Below, one piece after another: positions 16,941 through 25,363 of a DNA stretch of 64,000 nucleotides. The position numbers were made by a program, and so were the translations under genes. How positions within the stretch are numbered: the stretch's first letter is position 1; the number at the start of each line of letters is the position of its first letter. Under the pieces are notes generated by a model. The model made no database searches and had not been told where the DNA came from. It saw only the letters and a program-made list of their open reading frames with translations. The DNA is from Bacteroidota bacterium (GTDB lineage: Bacteria > Bacteroidota > Bacteroidia > M30B66). Location of the stretch: contig JAIXYK010000008.1 in the NCBI GenBank assembly GCA_027490225.1, positions 1-64,000 of the forward strand, given 5' to 3'.

Positions 16941-18599
16941 TTATTTAATTCCTTTTTCCAGCATTACCTTGTTAAGTCTTTTAAGTAAAACAAACATCAA
17001 AGCAGTTGCAAATAGTAATAAAGAAAAGTTAACCCAAAAGAAATCTGTTTTATCTTCGTAAGTATCCCACAAACTGGCAAGAACGCCACTTAGTTTGTTT
17101 CCGATTGAAGTCGATAGAAACCAGCCGCCCATCATTAATGAAGTTATATTTGTTGGGCTCAATTTCGAGACTACCGATAGTCCCATTGGACTGAGAAATA
17201 GTTCCCCAATTGTAATGATTCCATAATTGGCAACTAACCACCAAACGCTTACCTTTTCAGTGCCATTGGCCCCAATTTTTACAGCAGCTACCATTACCAA
17301 AACAGACAAGGCTGAAATCAACAATCCGAAGGCAATTTTGGTTGGCGTTGAGGGTTCTTTTCTTCTTCCGCGTAGGAATGTGAAAAATGCTACAACGAGT
17401 GGCGTTAATATTATTACCCATCCAGGGTTAATGGATTGACTTAGATTCGTTGCCCAAATAGTTATTTTAGTATTTTCTTGAGGACGTTTCTCTAAAGCTA
17501 CATTTCTAAAATAGATGGGATAGTCAACTACTTTCATTACACGACCATTTTCTTTTTGTAAACGAAAACTAGCATCATATAGCTCTACAGAATCTTTCTT
17601 AAACTCTATCTCTTTAGATAGTTTTAATCCATTGAAAACAGTTTTCGTTGTTCCTGTAATCTCTCTGTCAGTATAACGATCGGCCCAAGTGTTAAGCGCA
17701 GAACCATTCAACTTAAAAACAGCCCAGAATAAGATTACAACAGCAAAAATCGACAATAAAGCACCTATTGGCCTTTTATCTGCTGGTTTCGCTTTAAAAT
17801 ACAAACTTGAATAAAAGAAAATAACAGGAATGCAAGCAAAAATAAAGGCATCTGTGCTGTCTGAGCCGAAAATGTAGCTATCTGGATTAGTAGCTGAAGT
17901 AACACCTTTTAGCAACCAGCCAATTATTCCAAAAACAACCGAAGGAACTAAAATGAAAAGCACAATTTTATAGAAAGGCATGTCGCCTTCTTGCGTTCCT
18001 TTTTTCTCATCATAACCTTTGTAATATTTGGTACCGAGAATAAAAACCAAAACGCCCACAAACATTCCCACACCAGCAGCCATAAATGCATATTGCCAGC
18101 CTAAGAGGATTTGAAGTGCAGCCCCAAAGAAGTTACAGATAAATGCACCAATATTAATTCCCATGTAGAAAATATTGTAGCCTTCATCTTTCTTGTCTTT
18201 GTATTCTTCTTTGGAGTAAAAATTTCCGAGTAAGGTAGAAATGTTTGGTTTAAAGAAGCCATTTCCAACAATTACTAGGGTCATTGCTATGTAGAGAATT
18301 GTTGTATTGTGAATGCCCATCATGAAATACCCGACTCCCATGAACAGTCCACCAATTATGATAGATGTTCTGTAACCCCAGTATCGATCGGCAACAAGCC
18401 CACCAATAAATGGAGTTAAAAATACCAATGCAATGAAAGTTCCGTATAAATCGGAAGCTTCCTTTTCTGTCATTGCAAAGCCAGCTTCCACATCTTTAAG
18501 ATAAAGTGTGAAAATTCCAATCATTAGGTAATATCCGAAACGTTCCCACATTTCAGATAAAAACAAATAAGGCAATGCTTTGGGATGTTTATTCCACAT
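16941..18599 (-). CDS. POT/PTR family peptide:H+ symporter with an extra loop domain (second of three)
   Basis: A 552-residue transporter, longer than its two neighbours. Helix 1 has EMWERFGYYLMIG, with Leu-Met in place of the usual Gly-Met after the tyrosines. Helix 4 has GNGFFKPNISTLLGNFY and the late motif IGELFLSPMGLS is present. A hydrophilic insert of roughly 80-90 residues, beginning near NTWADRYTDREI and ending near KITIWATNLS, separates two membrane segments where the other two copies have a short loop. The insert probably lies in the periplasm and may bind substrate or a partner; that is inference. Spacing to its neighbours is 10-11 bases. Confidence 0.92.
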   Translation of the reverse strand: MWNKHPKALPYLFLSEMWERFGYYLMIGIFTLYLKDVEAGFAMTEKEASDLYGTFIALVFLTPFIGGLVADRYWGYRTSIIIGGLFMGVGYFMMGIHNTTILYIAMTLVIVGNGFFKPNISTLLGNFYSKEEYKDKKDEGYNIFYMGINIGAFICNFFGAALQILLGWQYAFMAAGVGMFVGVLVFILGTKYYKGYDEKKGTQEGDMPFYKIVLFILVPSVVFGIIGWLLKGVTSATNPDSYIFGSDSTDAFIFACIPVIFFYSSLYFKAKPADKRPIGALLSIFAVVILFWAVFKLNGSALNTWADRYTDREITGTTKTVFNGLKLSKEIEFKKDSVELYDASFRLQKENGRVMKVVDYPIYFRNVALEKRPQENTKITIWATNLSQSINPGWVIILTPLVVAFFTFLRGRRKEPSTPTKIAFGLLISALSVLVMVAAVKIGANGTEKVSVWWLVANYGIITIGELFLSPMGLSVVSKLSPTNITSLMMGGWFLSTSIGNKLSGVLASLWDTYEDKTDFFWVNFSLLLFATALMFVLLKRLNKVMLEKGIK

Positions 18600-18610
18600 G
18601 AATCGAAGGT

Positions 18611-20173
18611 TTAATTATCTAGAACTGTTGAATCTTCTCCTGCAATTTTAGTGGGAGTAACTCCTTCCACATGGTCGTTGTGCATCATTTTTTGCAGCCA
18701 AGAACTCAACACAAACAATATTGCAGCTGCAGTTCCAGTCATAATTATAAACAGCATAAAGAACTCAAATAAATTGGTGATTTCGAATCCTAAGAATGAT
18801 GGATAAGCTGTAGGTCCTGCGCTAACTTCTGCATTTGGGTCGGGAGGAATCAATGCACTTAAAGTTCCTGCAAATTTATTGGCAGCCGCATTACCTAAAA
18901 ACCAAGTTCCCATCATTAATGAAGATAAACGCAAAGGTGCTAATTTAGAAACCATAGATAAACCTATTGGAGATAAGCACAATTCGCCCATTGTGTGAAT
19001 GATATATAATGCGATTAACCACCACATAGAAACTTTGCCTTCTAAGCCTAAGCCTTTTACCGCAATGGCAATAACAACATAACCTAGTGCAACCAAGGCA
19101 AGACCAATCGCCATTTTTTTAGGAGACGATGGTTCAAGTTTTCTGACATATAAGAATCCCCAGATTAATGTAAAAATTGGAGCAAGTGTTATAACTGATA
19201 AAGGGTTTACAGATTGAAAATAAGAAGCGGGCATTTCCCATCCAAATATATTTCTATCAGTTTGTCTTTCTGCGAACAAAGTTAAAGAAGCCCCAGCCTG
19301 TTCAAATGCTCCCCAGAAAAATATTACGAAAAACACAAGAATGAAAATTACTATTATTCGTTGCGTTTCAATTTTACTTAAGCTTTTATCGCTAAAAATA
19401 ATGATTGGCATTATAACCATTGCTCCATAAATGAGGTAGCTAATAATGTCAATATCACTTTTGAACATTTGCTTAAAATTCAACATGAAAAAGATGATTC
19501 CGATAGAACCAACAATAGTGGCGATACTTTGTGCATCTAATTTTTTTACCATCAACCCGATTTCTTTTCCTTCTTCAGAAATTAAGTATTTTTTTTGAAA
19601 CAAAATGAAGGTCACTAAACCTAATAACATTCCAATACAAGCCGCTAAAAATCCCCATTTAAAATCAAAAGAGCCACAAACGAGTGGTGAAAAGAAGGCT
19701 CCAAGATTAATTCCCATATAGAAAATGGTAAAAGCGCTGTCTATTCTGCGGTCATTTGCCGGATACAATTGTCCAACCATTGTGGAAATATTTGGCTTAA
19801 AAAAACCGTTTCCAATAATGATTGCAGTAAGTCCGGCCCACATCAACGAAATACCTCCATCAGCTCCTGCAGAAGCACTTAGGAACATAAAAAATTGACC
19901 AAGGGCCATGAGCAAACCGCCAATAATAATACTTCTTCTGTTTCCTAAATATTTATCGCAAAGATATCCTCCTAAAAGTGGCGTTAAATATACTAAGCCA
20001 GTGTAGCTTCCATAAATTTGTGAAGCATCAGCATCGTTCATAGATAATCCGATTGCTTTATCAGTCATAAAAAGAATGAAAATAGCCCTCATCCCATAAT
20101 AACTAAAACGTTCCCACATTTCAGTAAAGAATAAGAAATAAAGACCTTTAGGATGATTTGTACTGTTACTCAT
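18611..20173 (-). CDS. POT/PTR family peptide:H+ symporter (first of three)
   Basis: A 520-residue transporter with the motif EMWERFSYYGMRA in helix 1, GNGFFKPNISTMVGQLY in helix 4 and MGELCLSPIGLS in helix 10. It is the first gene of the leftward operon POT-POT-POT-thioredoxin-kinase-gpmI; the gaps are 11, 10, -4, 15 and -11 bases. A TACATTG element on the minus strand at 20201-20207 is a possible -7 box 28 bases before the ATG. Uptake of di- and tripeptides with protons is the family function; the exact substrate is unknown. Confidence 0.93.
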   Translation of the reverse strand: MSNSTNHPKGLYFLFFTEMWERFSYYGMRAIFILFMTDKAIGLSMNDADASQIYGSYTGLVYLTPLLGGYLCDKYLGNRRSIIIGGLLMALGQFFMFLSASAGADGGISLMWAGLTAIIIGNGFFKPNISTMVGQLYPANDRRIDSAFTIFYMGINLGAFFSPLVCGSFDFKWGFLAACIGMLLGLVTFILFQKKYLISEEGKEIGLMVKKLDAQSIATIVGSIGIIFFMLNFKQMFKSDIDIISYLIYGAMVIMPIIIFSDKSLSKIETQRIIVIFILVFFVIFFWGAFEQAGASLTLFAERQTDRNIFGWEMPASYFQSVNPLSVITLAPIFTLIWGFLYVRKLEPSSPKKMAIGLALVALGYVVIAIAVKGLGLEGKVSMWWLIALYIIHTMGELCLSPIGLSMVSKLAPLRLSSLMMGTWFLGNAAANKFAGTLSALIPPDPNAEVSAGPTAYPSFLGFEITNLFEFFMLFIIMTGTAAAILFVLSSWLQKMMHNDHVEGVTPTKIAGEDSTVLDN

Positions 20174-20271
20174 TTGGTTCAGAATTTACTTTTAGCGTCG
20201 CAATGTACCAAAAGTTCAATCTAAATCAATCAACTCTTAGATAAACTGTTTTTTTCTGCTTGATATTCTTT

Positions 20272-20279
20272 TACATTTG
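20272..20279 (+). promoter_or_regulatory. -7 box immediately before the HisF-like gene
   Basis: TACATTTG matches TAnnTTTG and ends only eight bases before the ATG at 20288. Transcription would therefore start at or within a few bases of the start codon, giving a leaderless or near-leaderless mRNA. Confidence 0.6.
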
Positions 20280-20287
20280 TTTTTAGA

Positions 20288-21058
20288 ATGGAGCATATAC
20301 AGAAGAAATTAATTGTACCGAGTATATTTACTACTGATGGGCAAATACAAAGTTTAGAATCGAAAAACGTATTTGATTATTCTAAAGCTTTAGAGAAAGC
20401 TTTAAGGTACGAAGCAGATGGTGCAGATGAAATTATCTTCATGGATGTTACATCAATTGCCGAAAAGAGAAGAAATTTGCCAAGATTTATAAAAGATGTA
20501 TCGAATACTATTAAGATTCCTTTTGTTTTCGGAGGAGGAGTTAATTCTACCAAAGAAGTAGAGGAATTACTTTCTTATGGTGCGAATAAAATTTATGTTA
20601 ATTCTGCAGCAGTTCGAAATCCTGAGTTGATAAATAAAATAGTAAATGAGTACGGTAAGAAGTCCCTTCTTGTGGCAATAGATACACGACAAAGTTTTGG
20701 TAACTGGAAGGTGTATTTAAATGGTGGGAAATCTAGAACAGAAATCGATTTATTAAATTGGGTTAAAATGGTTGAAGTTAGGGGAGCCGGAGAAATTCTT
20801 GTGTCAACAATAGCCAGAAATCACGACGAAAATGTCGAAATAAATAATATCATAAAGAAAATTACTGATTCAACCAAAATTCCAATAATGGCATCAATAG
20901 GCGTAAAGTCGCATGAAGACTTTGCCGACCTGTTCTCAAATACAGGAATTGCAGGTGTTGTTTCAGCTCACTTTTTCAATTCTGAAGAACATTCAATTCA
21001 ACAAACAAAAACATACTTGAAAGAGTATTTCTCCGAGAAAGAAAATTATGAATTTTAG
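20288..21058 (+). CDS. HisF homologue lacking two catalytic aspartates
   Basis: A 256-residue (beta/alpha)8 protein clearly related to HisF, the cyclase subunit of imidazole glycerol phosphate synthase: ADEIIFMDVT, VFGGGVNS, KIYVNSAAVRNPELI, LLVAIDTR and RGAGEIL all align. Asp132 (HisF Asp130) is kept. The two acids needed for cyclisation are not: the first-strand CLDV-K-DG is SIFTTDG here, with Phe14 at the Asp11 position, and S-I-D-R-D-G is T-I-A-R-N-H, with Ala176 at the Asp176 position. No other his gene is near. HisF-like relatives such as WbuZ act with amidotransferases in sugar modification, but no such partner is visible. Its true reaction is unknown. Confidence 0.85.
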   Translation: MEHIQKKLIVPSIFTTDGQIQSLESKNVFDYSKALEKALRYEADGADEIIFMDVTSIAEKRRNLPRFIKDVSNTIKIPFVFGGGVNSTKEVEELLSYGANKIYVNSAAVRNPELINKIVNEYGKKSLLVAIDTRQSFGNWKVYLNGGKSRTEIDLLNWVKMVEVRGAGEILVSTIARNHDENVEINNIIKKITDSTKIPIMASIGVKSHEDFADLFSNTGIAGVVSAHFFNSEEHSIQQTKTYLKEYFSEKENYEF

Positions 21059-21060
21059 GT

Positions 21061-24000
21061 CTACTTTAACAAAGTAACCGTTCCGTCGTAGTCGAATTTA
21101 TTTCCTAACCTGTCTTTAAGAGAAATAGAATATACATAGGTTCCTCCAACTACAGGATTATTATTAGTTCTAATAGTTCCGTCCCAGCCGTTTTCCATGT
21201 CATAAGATGTGTATAGCAATTGACCCCATCTGTTGAAAATCATGATTTCGCATTCGTAAATGTCTTCACCATAAATTCTAAATCTGTCGTTAATGCCATC
21301 ATTATTTGGCGAAAACGCAGTAGGAATATATACTTTATACCCTAAGTCAATACGAACTGTTTGAAAAGAAGAGTCCATGCATCCAAATTGATTTTTTAAG
21401 ACTTGGGTAATGTTGTATGTGCCTGTATCAGCGAATACATAATCTTTATCAAAGGAGAAAATTGTATCAATGTTGCCAATTAAGTACATACATTCCGTAG
21501 CATTATTTGATAAATCTTCAATAATTACCAATGGATTAGTGATGGTTGTTTGTAGTGGTGAAACGACAAAATTAGACGAAGGAGAAGGATTAACAGTAAT
21601 CATATCTTTTATTTCGTAGGTATCTGAGCAATTATCCAAATCTGTTACAGTAAGTGAAACATCAAAAATTCCGCTATTATTATAAAGGATAGATGGTGAT
21701 TCTAGATTGCTGATTTTTCCATTTCCGAAATTCCAAGAATAATTTAGAATGCCATTTTCATTTTCAGAAATATTACTGAATGTAATGAGACTTGGTTCGC
21801 AAGTTTCAACTCTGTTAGCGCCAAAATTTGCCACTGGCATTTTTAAAACATTAACTGGAACTACATATGTATTGCTATTGCATCCTCTGTCAATAACAAC
21901 AAGCCTTACTAGTTGTTGGCCCGTAGAGTTAAATGTTACGCCTTGAGGTTCTGCCGATGCCGATGAATCTGGCATTGCTTGAGATCCAAAGCTCCATACA
22001 AATCTTGCAAGGTCTGAATATTCTCCCTCTGCCTTAAAGTTGAAACTATTGCCTTTAAAACATTGTGGTTGAGGTGTGTCGAAACTTGCTATTGGTTGAG
22101 GATTTAGCTCAACTTTAACAGTATCGTTATCTTGACATCCCGAGGAAGTTACTGTTAAAATGTATTGTTTGGGAATAACAAGCCCTGAAAGATTTATTTG
22201 ATTAAACGTTGGATTAGAAACATTGGTAGCATTTAATCCTTCTGATTGTGACCAAGAATAAGAATAATTCGGCTGCGCAGCTTCCCCTATAGTTACATCA
22301 TTTTCAGAACAAACTTGTACGTCTAAGCCAGCGTTTGCAACGGGTATTGGATTAATTATTCCTGTAAAAGTGTTAGTAGCTGTTGTACAACTTCCTATAA
22401 CTAAATAAAGAGAATAAATACCTTCGTTTAATTCTGTTGAATTATTGATTTCAACATTTTGAAGTGTAGAAAGAAAACCATTTGGTCCAGACCAATGATA
22501 AGTTGCATTGTTTACCAAAGGGGTATTTAAAGTAAGCGTATTGTTTTCGCAAATTGGAGAATTGCTGCCGATGGTTGGTAAAAATGAAGCATCAACTACA
22601 AGAACATTTATTGGTGTAGGTGGCGATGTGCAATTGTTTATTGTAACACTAAATGCATAAGTTCCTCCTTGCGTATTATTTATTGCGGTTCTTGTCGCAT
22701 CTTGGGTATTGGCTGTCCATGCTCCTGGTCCTGTCCATAAATAGCTGTTTCCAATAGAAGTGCTGGTTAAATTTAAATCGAAGCCAGAACAAACAGGTGA
22801 GTTTGAAGTTGCATTTGGAGCATCAGGTGTGTCATTTATTACAACTAGAGTGCTGCCGGCAGCAGTTGCAACACAGCCATTTAATTCAGCAGTAGCAGCA
22901 TAAAGACCTGCAGCTGTTAATGTTACAGCTGCAATAGATTGCGAAGATCCTGTAGCTGCAAAACTATTTGGACCTGTCCATGTTATAACTGAAGTAGCAG
23001 GAGTAGTAATGGCAGTAAGACTTAACGTTGTTCCTTCGCATGCAGGTGAGTTAGAACCTAATTGAGGAGGTGTTGGTCTTGGTTTTACCAAAACGTTGAT
23101 GTTAGCAGGTTGGCTATCACAACCAGTAAGAGAAGCAAAAACAGAGTAATTTCCTGAATTTGCTACAGTTGAATTGGGAATTGATACTGTAGTTCCTGTA
23201 TAGAGAAAAGAATTGGGGCCACTCCAAACTAAAGAAGCTCCAGGTGTTGTTGTAGAGGCTGTAATTGAAATGGTTTCATTTTCACAATAAGGCCCAACTG
23301 GCTGCTGTATAATTGGAACTTCCGGGGTTGTACCAACAGGAACTGTGACCGTACCATTTGAAATTGTGCCACAATAATCTGTTGCTGTTAATGTGTAAGT
23401 TGTTGTTGCAAATGGATTAACGCTGGCAGATAGTGCAGAGCCTAAGCTATTAGACCAACTATAGGTTAGTGGAGCTACACCTCCAGTAACAGAAGCAGAA
23501 ATTGTAACAGGCCCTTGTCCTCCGCATAACGAAGGTGCCGGATCTGGAGTAACAATTAATAATGGTTTATTTCGTATAAAAATTACCAATGTGTCGAACA
23601 ACCCGCATCCAACAGGATAAGAAATAATAACACTTTCAGTAGATTCAGCAATTCCATCTTGGATTGCAGATAAAGATAAATTAGCAGTTAAAGAACCTGC
23701 AGGAATTGTAATGGTAGTTGGCAAACCTGTATAATCTACTCCATTAGTTGCTGTTCCTTGAATGGTGAGGTCAACAGATACATCTGAGTTTAAAAGACCT
23801 GGATCATTCTTCGTAACAACAATGCTTGCAGGGGCGCATCCTTCATAAGTAGTAGAATCATTATTTAGGGTTAGGGTATTAATTGAAACGGGCGTGGAAC
23901 CGAAGCTGTTTGCTTGCAGAAATACAGCAGAGCCAAGTGAACCATCACAACCATCTGCAATCATTAAACGAATAGTATAATTTTGGCAAGGAATTACATT

Positions 24001-24690
24001 AGCTACAGCAGTTAATGGTAAGGTGAAACCGTTAAAGTTAATACCTGTTCCAACATCTGTTGCAGTAGCATTATAAAATGCAGAATTTGTTAGAATACAC
24101 AGGTTTCCGCCTGATCCATCGGAAACTCCGTCGTTAATAGTAGAAATTGTGATTGGATCGTTTGTACCTGGAACAACAGCTAAATTTTGCTCTCCAACAA
24201 TACCTGGCCCACTAATTAAAAACGCAAAAGCATCATTATACTGGCTGCAAACAAAAGCATCATATTCTTGTGAAGCAAAAACATAGTTAAATGATACTGG
24301 GGTAGATTGCGGAACAAAATCAAATTGAAGTATAAGCCCATCGTTTAAAGGGGAAAAACAATTTGATACAAAAGGAACTAATTCAGGTAAGCTTGTTTGG
24401 TCTAACCCAGTTGCAATTGTGTTTAAAGGATTATTAACCAAATCTGCATTTTGAACGGCATCTGAAGATAAAATTACCCCATTAGTAAAACCTAAAACAG
24501 GATTTGTTGTGGTAAAAAAACCTACTCCATTTGGATCTCCTGAATATTGAACATTTGAAAAGGTAATCCCGTTTCCAACCAAATTATTCACATAATTTAA
24601 AGGCGTAGCACCCGAATTTATTGTTATTTGAGCGTTTAAACAAAATGATGTGAAAAGCAACAAAATGATGGTTTGTAATAGTTTTCTCAT
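21061..24690 (-). CDS. Giant secreted choice-of-anchor-L protein with gliding-motility C-terminus
   Basis: A 1,209-residue protein from the ATG at 24690 (signal peptide MRKLLQTIILLLFTSFCLNA). The longer frame from 24708 adds six residues. The first 260 residues form a choice-of-anchor-L domain: N-N-L-V-G-N-G-I, GVILSSD, FDFVPQS, NYVFASQEYDAFVCS and FLISGPG. A Calx-beta-like segment follows, then a chain of Ig-like/PKD-like modules with W-(S/T)-G-P-N-S-F, and finally a module starting PQCFKGNSFNF, two FGNGK PKD domains and the C-terminal YIPTAFSPNNDGINDRFRIY. This is a T9SS cargo architecture; adhesion or matrix function is likely. The last 400 residues closely resemble those of the CUB protein at 7.7 kb. 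Confidence 0.9.
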   Translation of the reverse strand: MRKLLQTIILLLFTSFCLNAQITINSGATPLNYVNNLVGNGITFSNVQYSGDPNGVGFFTTTNPVLGFTNGVILSSDAVQNADLVNNPLNTIATGLDQTSLPELVPFVSNCFSPLNDGLILQFDFVPQSTPVSFNYVFASQEYDAFVCSQYNDAFAFLISGPGIVGEQNLAVVPGTNDPITISTINDGVSDGSGGNLCILTNSAFYNATATDVGTGINFNGFTLPLTAVANVIPCQNYTIRLMIADGCDGSLGSAVFLQANSFGSTPVSINTLTLNNDSTTYEGCAPASIVVTKNDPGLLNSDVSVDLTIQGTATNGVDYTGLPTTITIPAGSLTANLSLSAIQDGIAESTESVIISYPVGCGLFDTLVIFIRNKPLLIVTPDPAPSLCGGQGPVTISASVTGGVAPLTYSWSNSLGSALSASVNPFATTTYTLTATDYCGTISNGTVTVPVGTTPEVPIIQQPVGPYCENETISITASTTTPGASLVWSGPNSFLYTGTTVSIPNSTVANSGNYSVFASLTGCDSQPANINVLVKPRPTPPQLGSNSPACEGTTLSLTAITTPATSVITWTGPNSFAATGSSQSIAAVTLTAAGLYAATAELNGCVATAAGSTLVVINDTPDAPNATSNSPVCSGFDLNLTSTSIGNSYLWTGPGAWTANTQDATRTAINNTQGGTYAFSVTINNCTSPPTPINVLVVDASFLPTIGSNSPICENNTLTLNTPLVNNATYHWSGPNGFLSTLQNVEINNSTELNEGIYSLYLVIGSCTTATNTFTGIINPIPVANAGLDVQVCSENDVTIGEAAQPNYSYSWSQSEGLNATNVSNPTFNQINLSGLVIPKQYILTVTSSGCQDNDTVKVELNPQPIASFDTPQPQCFKGNSFNFKAEGEYSDLARFVWSFGSQAMPDSSASAEPQGVTFNSTGQQLVRLVVIDRGCNSNTYVVPVNVLKMPVANFGANRVETCEPSLITFSNISENENGILNYSWNFGNGKISNLESPSILYNNSGIFDVSLTVTDLDNCSDTYEIKDMITVNPSPSSNFVVSPLQTTITNPLVIIEDLSNNATECMYLIGNIDTIFSFDKDYVFADTGTYNITQVLKNQFGCMDSSFQTVRIDLGYKVYIPTAFSPNNDGINDRFRIYGEDIYECEIMIFNRWGQLLYTSYDMENGWDGTIRTNNNPVVGGTYVYSISLKDRLGNKFDYDGTVTLLK

Positions 24691-24772
24691 GGAGGATGGT
24701 ATAATCAATCAAAAATACGAATAATTTCGAACTGAAAAACAAGTTGATTGTAATGAAGGAAAATAAGGGCTT

Positions 24773-25363
24773 ATGAATAGTTATATTTTTGAAAATCAAT
24801 ATAATAAGATAATTGGAGCGTCCTTAGACTTGAGTAAAATTAATAGGGGATCTTCGCAAATGGAGGCTATGAAACTACGATTGTTACAATCTGTTTTTAA
24901 AGATTTAGATGTTTCCATAGAAAATGAAGTAAACGGGAAGCCAATATTAAAAGGAACAAATTGGAATGTATCTGTAAGTCATTCAAATAGCTGGTTGTTT
25001 ATACAAACTACACCGCTTTTTCAACCCGGTATTGACATAGAACCATTGAGAGAGAAAATTTTAAAAATAGCTCCACGTTTTATTAATGAAACAGATGCTG
25101 AACATCTACCTAATTGGCCAGAATTACTTGGTTTGCATGTAATCTGGGGTGCCAAAGAGGCTATTTATAAGAGCTACTCTTTTAAAGGATTAGATTTTAA
25201 GAAAGAAATATTTATTGAGTTAACTCCAAATCACACAGAAAGCAACCAAGTAAATGGTTGGATACTAAAGCATGGAAAAAAACAACAATTTGAATTAGAA
25301 TGGCAGCTTTTAGATAATAATGAGCTGCTAATTTTTATTACCAATGCTGGTAATTCTATCTAA
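24773..25363 (+). CDS. 4'-phosphopantetheinyl transferase superfamily protein
   Basis: A 196-residue enzyme that transfers the 4'-phosphopantetheine arm of CoA to a serine of a carrier protein. Metal-binding PGIDIE is at residues 85-90, WGAKEAIYKSY at 125-135, and the earlier NWNVSVSHS matches the substrate-binding region. Size and pattern suit the Sfp/AcpT-like group. No polyketide, peptide synthetase or carrier-protein gene is in the window, so it probably serves the fatty-acid acyl carrier protein or a distant cluster. It lies between two giant choice-of-anchor-L genes and overlaps the 3' end of the second by eight bases. Confidence 0.9.
   Translation: MNSYIFENQYNKIIGASLDLSKINRGSSQMEAMKLRLLQSVFKDLDVSIENEVNGKPILKGTNWNVSVSHSNSWLFIQTTPLFQPGIDIEPLREKILKIAPRFINETDAEHLPNWPELLGLHVIWGAKEAIYKSYSFKGLDFKKEIFIELTPNHTESNQVNGWILKHGKKQQFELEWQLLDNNELLIFITNAGNSI

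Noticed and set aside
24773-25363. Phosphopantetheinyl transferase as sign of a polyketide or peptide synthetase cluster
   Set aside because: The neighbours are giant surface proteins and no synthetase or carrier protein is in the window.
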